From Vicinamibacteria bacterium (GTDB lineage Bacteria; Acidobacteriota; Vicinamibacteria; Vicinamibacterales; UBA2999): 11,966 bases of DNA. The stretch's first letter is position 1; each line of letters begins with the position of its first letter. The translations under genes and the position numbers were made by a program. The notes beneath the pieces are model-generated. The model made no database searches, had not been told where the DNA came from, and was given only the letters and a program-made list of their open reading frames with translations. Where the stretch lies: positions 1 to 11,966 of the forward strand of contig JAICEG010000123.1 of the NCBI GenBank assembly GCA_025924295.1, in the 5' to 3' direction. Shown one piece after another: positions 7,849 to 11,966 of this stretch.

Positions 7849-7899
7849 CGGCCGTCGACTCCATGACTGTCCACTTCAAATGACCCCCGACCCCATTAC
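7807..7899. repeat. Long imperfect inverted repeat between two genes (REP/hairpin-like element)
   Basis: The outer 22 bp of each arm are perfectly complementary (7807-7828 with 7878-7899), and complementarity continues to 7838/7868 with only two mismatches. The arms are thus 32 bp around a 29-nt centre (7839-7867). Read as minus-strand RNA, one mismatch becomes a G-U pair and the other is U-U. The arm carries AATGGGGTCGGGGGTCATTT. The element forms the TAA stop of the binding-protein gene (7896-7898) and encodes residues 4 to 14 of the next protein; the GTG start and its ribosome site lie in the centre. There is no T-run after it, so it is not a standard intrinsic terminator. It could stabilise or process the mRNA between the two genes. 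Confidence 0.9.
7859..7862 (-). promoter_or_regulatory. Candidate ribosome binding site inside the inverted repeat's loop
   Basis: GGAG on the minus strand, 10 nt before the GTG at 7846-7848. It lies in the centre of the 7807-7899 inverted repeat and would sit in the hairpin loop with the start codon, so it could stay accessible even when the stem forms. Confidence 0.45.
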
Positions 7900-8939
7900 C
7901 GAAATGCAATCTTCGACTTGCGATCTTCTTCGGCCTTGATGCCCGGGCCGAACAGCTTCTGGAAAAAACCTTCCTGCACGAGCCGGGCGACGATGCTGTT
8001 GTCGATCACCGCGCGGAAATCGAACGACTTCATCTGCGCCAGGAGCTTGGCATCGCTTTGCTGATCGATGACGGCCTGCAGCGCCGGAGACAGCACGTAC
8101 GGCACGCGTTCGAGCACGTTGGCCTTGGCGTACCCATCGTAGAGACGCTCGACGTCGGCCGTGGCCTGCTTGTCGTACGCCTGATACGCCTTTACCGCGA
8201 ACGCCTTGTCGTCGTAGAACCGCTTGATCGCCTCAGCCTGCGCCCTGATGATCTGTTCCGGCAGACGAGGGTTCGCCGCGATCGTAGTTCTCTTCATCAG
8301 GTAGGTTGTCGCGGCGAAGATGTCATCGTGATCGGCGAGGTTCCCGAGGTTCTTGAAGCCTGCCTCCTCGAGCCTGAAGTAGGCCGGCGGTGTCAGGAGC
8401 GTCGCGTCGGCACGACCGCTCGACAGCGCGGCGGCGCGCCCGGTCGCATCAGCACCGGCAGCGATCCACTGCACGTCGCGTGGACTCATGCCGAACTTGC
8501 GAAGGAACGCACTCGTGTAGTTGTAGGGCGGATCGCCGATCTGGCTGACCGCAAACGTCTTGCCCTTGAGTTCCGCGACGGTGCCGACGTCCTTCTTCGC
8601 CATCAGCGCGAAGTAGGCCTTGTTGAGCGATGCGCCCACGACGGTGAAGGGCGCGTCGCCCCTGGAACTGGCCTGCATCACCGACTCCAGGTTGTAACTG
8701 CTCATCTGCGCCTGATCGCTGACGACCATGGCGATACCGGCGGGATGACCGGCGAAGACAAGCGTTACGTCCAGTCCCTGCTTCTGGTAGTAGCCGCCTT
8801 CCTTGGCGATGAAAAGCGGCCACGACGCACCGCTTCGCGTCGGGTAGTTGAGCGTGATCTTCTGAGGCTGCCGGCCCTCAGTGAGGACCATGCCCGTCAC
8901 GAGCACGGCCGCCAGGACCGCCGCCGCTCTGTGTCTCAT
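7896..8939 (-). CDS. NMT1/SsuA/TauA-type ABC transporter substrate-binding protein
   Basis: A 347-residue periplasmic binding protein of the NMT1/THI5-like fold. An N-terminal signal (MRHRAAAVLAAVLVTGMVLT) precedes the family opening. Recognisable segments are ASWPLFIAKEGGYYQKQGLD, then VAELKGKTFAVSQIGDP and ALSSGRADATLLTPPAYF, which match the layout of aliphatic sulfonate, nitrate and pyrimidine-precursor binding proteins. No lipobox cysteine is seen. No SsuB/SsuC-type ATPase or permease lies in the window, so it may work with a transporter elsewhere. Its TAA stop is provided by the inverted repeat at 7807-7899. No Shine-Dalgarno precedes the ATG. A TATACT 6 nt upstream suggests a possible leaderless transcript. 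The ligand is unknown. Confidence 0.9.
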   Translation of the reverse strand: MRHRAAAVLAAVLVTGMVLTEGRQPQKITLNYPTRSGASWPLFIAKEGGYYQKQGLDVTLVFAGHPAGIAMVVSDQAQMSSYNLESVMQASSRGDAPFTVVGASLNKAYFALMAKKDVGTVAELKGKTFAVSQIGDPPYNYTSAFLRKFGMSPRDVQWIAAGADATGRAAALSSGRADATLLTPPAYFRLEEAGFKNLGNLADHDDIFAATTYLMKRTTIAANPRLPEQIIRAQAEAIKRFYDDKAFAVKAYQAYDKQATADVERLYDGYAKANVLERVPYVLSPALQAVIDQQSDAKLLAQMKSFDFRAVIDNSIVARLVQEGFFQKLFGPGIKAEEDRKSKIAFR

Positions 8940-8945
8940 GCGGGC

Positions 8946-8951
8946 AGTATA
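8946..8951 (-). promoter_or_regulatory. Candidate -10 box for a leaderless transcript of the NMT1-type gene
   Basis: TATACT on the minus strand lies 6 nt before the ATG at 8937-8939, the distance expected if transcription starts at the A of the start codon. It sits in a 36-bp gap with no Shine-Dalgarno. I see no good -35 hexamer 16-18 nt further upstream, so the call is weak. Confidence 0.25.
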
Positions 8952-8975
8952 TCTGCACTACGTCAGGTCAGCGGT

Positions 8976-9722
8976 CTACCCGGTCGTACTGGCGCAGGCA
9001 TCGGACCACGTGCCATCGTCTCGTCGAGTTGCCGAACGACGTCCAATGCCGTCACCGTCGAACGTATTCAAGCGCACCATGGCGTATTCGAAACGCGCCT
9101 GCGGCTTGCAGTATTCCACTGTCCACCGAAGCGACCCATGCGCTCGCACGACGGCATTGAGCGCATCAACGACGGTGGTTGTGGGCAGGGAGACCGAAAA
9201 CGTGCGGTTGCTCTGCGGCGTCCTGGCTGGCCACGTTTCGTCGGCTGGTCCCCTCGCGCCGCCAAGAGCCGAATGAATGGCATCCATCGCTGCCCATATC
9301 CGCCCGTCTCTGACCCTGAAGAGGGGAACCCTCCGATGCAGGAAATGGTCGCTGTCGAACCATGTCACGCCCGGCCGAAGGATGAGGACGCCATTGACCT
9401 CGCTCCAGACGTACCGTTCGTCGAGTTCGACGAGCCGATCGAAGGCACGGCCGACGCTCATCCCAGTCAGGACGATCTCATCTTCGCGCTCGGGATATTT
9501 CTTGCCTTTTTCGGCACACGGTTCGGGTACGCGCTCGAGACCGATCGGGATGGGCAGAGACTCTGCGATGCGAATGGCGACCTGCGGCACCGTGCACGGT
9601 AACAGCGGCACCCGCACCCTCACGTCTTCTTCGATGATGCGGTCTGTTACCGGGAGCTGCGATGACGATCCGGCGAGCGCCGTTGCCAGGAACGGTACGA
9701 TGAGGAGAGGGGCCGGCAGCAT
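8976..9722 (-). CDS. Secreted hypothetical protein with possible STN-like domain
   Basis: A 248-residue protein I cannot name. It begins with a hydrophobic signal (MLPAPLLIVPFLATALAGSS) and is otherwise soluble. Residues about 30-110 have the rhythm of a secretin/TonB short N-terminal (STN) domain: a segment like VPQVAIRIAESLPIPIGLE, then GMSVGRAFDRLVELDERYVW and VNGVLILRPG. Such secreted STN-like proteins are, to my recollection, frequent in Acidobacteriota; this is not a proven assignment. A second half (110-230) has a similar helix/strand pattern ending in VVDALNAVVRAHGSLRW. The open frame extends up to 10001 but runs into the upstream gene. The ATG at 9720-9722 is chosen because the signal peptide begins there, 22 bp after the upstream stop and with AAAGG 9 nt before it. 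Confidence 0.72.
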   Translation of the reverse strand: MLPAPLLIVPFLATALAGSSSQLPVTDRIIEEDVRVRVPLLPCTVPQVAIRIAESLPIPIGLERVPEPCAEKGKKYPEREDEIVLTGMSVGRAFDRLVELDERYVWSEVNGVLILRPGVTWFDSDHFLHRRVPLFRVRDGRIWAAMDAIHSALGGARGPADETWPARTPQSNRTFSVSLPTTTVVDALNAVVRAHGSLRWTVEYCKPQARFEYAMVRLNTFDGDGIGRRSATRRDDGTWSDACASTTG

Positions 9723-9725
9723 TGC

Positions 9726-9748
9726 CCTTGACCTTTGACCTACGTCAA
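9726..9748. repeat. Tandem 7-bp repeat with inverted flank in the gap before the STN-like gene
   Basis: On the plus strand TTGACCT occurs twice in a row (9728-9734 and 9735-9741), and TTGAC at 9735-9739 is mirrored by GTCAA at 9744-9748. This fills most of the 22-bp gap between two genes. It may be a protein-binding site or chance; it also contributes the AAAGG ribosome site of the downstream gene. Confidence 0.3.
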
Positions 9749-11046
9749 GAGATCCACCGCACGATTCCCGCGACCCCGTCCACAGCAACCTGCGCCCCGT
9801 CGGGAATGCGCCGCGTCGCGTCCGCGACGCCGAGCACCATGGGGATGCCGCGCTCGCGAGCCAACGACGCGAAGTGCGAGGTGCTGCCGCCACGCTCGGT
9901 GACGACACCCGCCACCCGCCCGAGGATGTGGCCGAGCGCAGGTCCTGCGACCCGCGTGACGAGGACGTCGCCTGCCGCGATGCGAGCGATCTCGCACTCA
10001 CAGTTGATCACGACCGCGCGACCCGCACCCCATCCGACGCCGGCCGGGTGACCGTTCAGCCGGGGATGCTGCAGCCAGATCGCGTCGGGCACGTGTGGCG
10101 TTTCCATGTGCAGCGGGCGCGCCTGCAACATCGTGAACCCCTCCTCGTCGATCGCCCATTCGATCTCGACGGCACGGCCGAGCACGTCTTCAGCCGTGCG
10201 CATCATGTGGGCGAGCCGCGTAACCTCCTCCCGAGTGAGACACGGCTCGACGGCTTGCGCTGCCGATACCGCCTGCGCCATCGGGGCGCGACGATGCCCG
10301 CAGCTGAGCGCGTGGTCCTTCCGCCCGGGTGAGACGTGACGAACGGTGCCATCGCGTTCGAGCTCGAACCGATCGGGAGTGACTTCACCTTGAGCGATCG
10401 ACGCGCCCAGACCAAGCGTCGCGTTGACGAGCATCGTGCCGTCGGCCGTCTGGCTCAGGCCGCCGCCAGCGGCACGTGCCTGAACGAGCGGCTGCACGAG
10501 CACCGCCATGGCCGTGTCAGCGGGATTGAGATCGTGCGTGGCCATGTAGCGCAGTGCGCGCGTGGACCAGAGCGCGGTCCAGCACGAGCGAACGGCCGTG
10601 ATGAACTCGGATTCCTCCTCGAGGCCCAGGTAGCTTTCGAACTGCCCGGCGAAGCTCGATCCGAATCGATCCTCGACGAGCGCAGATGAACGAACCACCG
10701 TGAGCGCGCCCGTGCGGTCGGCAAGGTCGCGCCATGAGGCCAGCAGTGGCTGGAGCACTGACGGTTCGATCGGCCGCTCGAGCAGGCCGAGCTTCACGTT
10801 GAGCGCGTGCTGCCGCGCCTGTTGTGGATCCTCCGCGCCGAAAACACCGCGCACGTCGTCGGCGATGCCGATGGAGGTTATTTGATGCCGATAGGCGTCC
10901 GCGTCGAGACAGAAGCCGTCGGGAATTCTCAATCCGGCGCGCCCGAGGGCGGCGAGGTTCGCTGCTTTCGGACCGAATCGCGATGCGTCGGTCGCTTCCT
11001 CGCTCGATAGAGGAACGAGGAGATCGGTGTGGTTCAAGATTCTCAC
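9745..11046 (-). CDS. PEP-synthase-like phosphotransferase: ATP-grasp plus phosphohistidine domain, no PEP/pyruvate barrel
   Basis: A 433-residue protein with two of the three domains of PEP synthase or pyruvate phosphate dikinase. Residues about 20-312 are the PPDK N-terminal ATP-grasp domain: GPKAANLAALGRAGLRIPDG, then VVRSSALVEDRFGSSFAGQ, GLGASIAQGEVTPDRFEL and IEWAIDEEGFTMLQARPL. Residues about 340-433 are the swivelling domain with the phospho-accepting His391 in GGSTSHFASLARERGIP and VAVDGVAG. The C-terminal PEP/pyruvate TIM barrel is missing, so the final phosphate acceptor is unknown. Phenylphosphate synthase and rifampin phosphotransferase show that such modules can phosphorylate organic substrates. 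The start may be GTG 11046 or the in-frame TTG at 11035-11037, which has GAGAAG 8 nt upstream. A strong leader hairpin precedes it. Confidence 0.9.
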   Translation of the reverse strand: MRILNHTDLLVPLSSEEATDASRFGPKAANLAALGRAGLRIPDGFCLDADAYRHQITSIGIADDVRGVFGAEDPQQARQHALNVKLGLLERPIEPSVLQPLLASWRDLADRTGALTVVRSSALVEDRFGSSFAGQFESYLGLEEESEFITAVRSCWTALWSTRALRYMATHDLNPADTAMAVLVQPLVQARAAGGGLSQTADGTMLVNATLGLGASIAQGEVTPDRFELERDGTVRHVSPGRKDHALSCGHRRAPMAQAVSAAQAVEPCLTREEVTRLAHMMRTAEDVLGRAVEIEWAIDEEGFTMLQARPLHMETPHVPDAIWLQHPRLNGHPAGVGWGAGRAVVINCECEIARIAAGDVLVTRVAGPALGHILGRVAGVVTERGGSTSHFASLARERGIPMVLGVADATRRIPDGAQVAVDGVAGIVRWIS

Positions 11047-11070
11047 TTCTCAGTGCTCAGTTCGTGTTCA
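11031..11070. repeat. Copy of a 40-bp leader repeat shared with livF (274-313)
   Basis: This 40-bp segment aligns without gaps to 274-313 with 33 identities. In both places it spans the first codons and the ribosome site of a minus-strand gene. The alignment pairs livF's GTG start (280) with TTG 11037 here, and livF's GAGGAG with GAGAAG at the same 8-nt distance. It also forms one arm of the hairpin at 11038-11128. Confidence 0.7.
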
Positions 11071-11128
11071 GTTTCGGCTCACGCTTCTCGGCTGTCTGAA
11101 CTTGAACACGAACCGAGAAGCGAGAACC
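11038..11128 (-). promoter_or_regulatory. Leader hairpin with two alternative pairings covering the start of the PEP-synthase-like gene
   Basis: On minus-strand RNA, segment A (11128-11113) is made first. It can pair with B' (11091-11076) over 16 positions, with 14 Watson-Crick pairs, one G-U and one U-U. It can instead pair with B: 11114-11128 with 11038-11052 (12 Watson-Crick and 3 G-U), continuing after a 7-nt bulge as a perfect 11-bp stem, 11103-11113 with 11060-11070. The second form hides GAGAAG (11046-11051) and the GTG start; the first leaves them open. No T-run follows, so any control would act on translation or RNA stability. It could instead be decayed copies of a dispersed repeat. 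Confidence 0.6.
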
Positions 11129-11148
11129 TGGAAACTCGAACTACGGAC

Positions 11149-11966
11149 TTACTTCACGTGGTCCCCATAGCCCGGGATCGGATCCACAACCGTGATCTGC
11201 TTCACGGGGAAATTCGAGGTGATCTCGATGCTATCCTCATGAACGATCAGCATCTCCTCGATGCGCACGCCCCAGCGGTACATCTTCCCGTGCTGCGTTT
11301 CGAGCGCGAAGACCATTCCCGGCTTGATCTCGATCGGGTGATCGAGCGACCAGATGCGCGAGATGACCGGCGGATCGTACTGGGCGAGGCCGAGGCCGTG
11401 TCCCCATAGGTTCGCGGCTGCCTGATCCTCTTCGGCGTAGCCCCACGCTTCTTTCGCCGACGGCCACTTCAACGCGATCTCCCTCGTCGTCGTGCCGGCC
11501 TTCACCGCGTTGATCGAGTTGTAGAGCCATTCGAGCGCGGTAGCGTAAATGTCCTTCTGCTCCTGAGTCGGCTCCTTGCCCACGCAGTAGGTGCGGTAGT
11601 AGCAGGACTTGTAGCCGTTCCACGTCAGGGCGGCGAGGTCCATGAAGACGATGTCGCCGGGCTGAATGATGCGGTCGGAGAAGTTGCGCCAGTTCGGCCA
11701 CGTGTTCGGACCGCTCGAGACGATCACGTCCTCGACGTCCTCCATGCCCGGGATGGAGTAGAGGAACTGCATGATGTGCGCGGTCACCTGGTTCTCGGTC
11801 ACGCCCGGGCGCAGGAACTTCATCGTCTCCCAGTGCGCCGCGTCGCCGATGGCGCCGACGATGCGCGCGAACTCCTGCTCGTCGACACTCTTGACGGCGC
11901 GCGCTTCCATCATGGCCGACATGCCGTCGGTCCACTCGATGTTGGCGTCCTTGTACGCCTGGATCA
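11149..11966 (-). CDS. M24-family peptidase/creatinase-like protein (partial, C-terminal part)
   Basis: C-terminal pita-bread domain of the M24 family (Xaa-Pro peptidases, creatinases, DddP-type lyases). At least 269 residues are visible. The reading frame stays open to the window edge, so the ATG at 11920-11922 is not necessarily the true start. Counting from that ATG, metal-ligand positions are Asp95 (FMDLAAL), His175 (WGHGLGL), Glu208 (FALETQ) and Glu222 (VRIEEM). The position of the second aspartate in the usual GYxSDxxRT motif is Cys107 in NGYKSCYYRT. The histidine usually found near GPNTWPN also seems to be Asn. It may thus be a hydrolase with an altered or absent metal centre, as in creatinase. 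The next gene starts after a 102-bp gap holding the leader hairpin. Confidence 0.88.
   Translation of the reverse strand, partial: IQAYKDANIEWTDGMSAMMEARAVKSVDEQEFARIVGAIGDAAHWETMKFLRPGVTENQVTAHIMQFLYSIPGMEDVEDVIVSSGPNTWPNWRNFSDRIIQPGDIVFMDLAALTWNGYKSCYYRTYCVGKEPTQEQKDIYATALEWLYNSINAVKAGTTTREIALKWPSAKEAWGYAEEDQAAANLWGHGLGLAQYDPPVISRIWSLDHPIEIKPGMVFALETQHGKMYRWGVRIEEMLIVHEDSIEITSNFPVKQITVVDPIPGYGDHVK

Noticed and set aside
7807..7899. Intrinsic transcription terminator
   Set aside because: The stem is long and GC-rich but no T-run follows it in either direction, and the next gene's start lies inside the structure.
7807..7899. Insertion sequence or miniature transposon with target duplication
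   Set aside because: No transposase is present. Beyond the arms I see no clear direct repeat marking a target-site duplication, so it is kept only as an inverted repeat.
8058..9602. Long plus-strand open frame of 514 codons
   Set aside because: It lies antisense to the NMT1-type and STN-like genes, its protein is rich in Arg, His and Val with no recognisable domain, and such antisense frames are common in high-GC DNA.
9723..10001. N-terminal extension of the STN-like protein up to 10001
   Set aside because: It overlaps the C-terminal phosphohistidine domain of the upstream gene, and a signal peptide starts at 9722.
9745..11046. Complete PEP synthase (ppsA) or pyruvate phosphate dikinase (ppdK)
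   Set aside because: The protein is 433 residues against roughly 800-900 for those enzymes and ends with the swivelling domain, so neither gene name is justified.
11060..11128. CRISPR-like repeat cluster
   Set aside because: The repeated segments are inverted and directly repeated pieces of about 15 nt without regular spacers and do not form an array.

Overview
The window is a high-GC stretch of bacterial chromosome with thirteen genes, all on the minus strand and tightly packed. Most neighbours are separated by 1-55 bp or overlap by 4-14 bp. The base composition, the STN-like secreted protein and the intergenic inverted repeats would suit an Acidobacteriota-type soil bacterium (Vicinamibacteria-like). 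That is my inference; no marker gene in the window proves it. No rRNA, tRNA, CRISPR array, transposase or integrase is visible, and no gap exceeds about 100 bp.

In transcription order (right to left), the right third holds four genes. They are an M24 creatinase/prolidase-like protein cut by the window edge (11149-11966), a stand-alone PEP-synthase-like phosphotransferase with an ATP-grasp and a phosphohistidine domain but no PEP/pyruvate barrel (9745-11046), a secreted protein of unknown function (8976-9722), and an NMT1/SsuA-type periplasmic binding protein with no permease or ATPase of its own nearby (7896-8939).

The middle holds a metabolic block: a MetE-like zinc methyltransferase (6709-7848), a CtBP/phosphoglycerate-dehydrogenase-type 2-hydroxyacid dehydrogenase (5733-6707), a zinc-type medium-chain dehydrogenase (4723-5736) and an exported GlcG/HbpS-family protein (4098-4697). 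The left third is a branched-chain amino acid (Liv/HAAT) type ABC importer in the order permease H, permease M, binding protein, ATPase G, ATPase F (1-4089). The LivF gene runs off the window.

The layout suggests one long operon or a few nested ones that import a small organic acid, amino acid or amide and break it down by hydrolysis, methyl transfer and two oxidations. The substrate cannot be read from sequence. The most unusual features are non-coding. A long inverted repeat at 7807-7899 supplies the stop codon of one gene and the first codons of the next. A leader sequence is shared by livF and the PEP-synthase-like gene. In the second of these leaders, one segment can pair with either of two downstream segments, and one of those pairings would hide the translation start.
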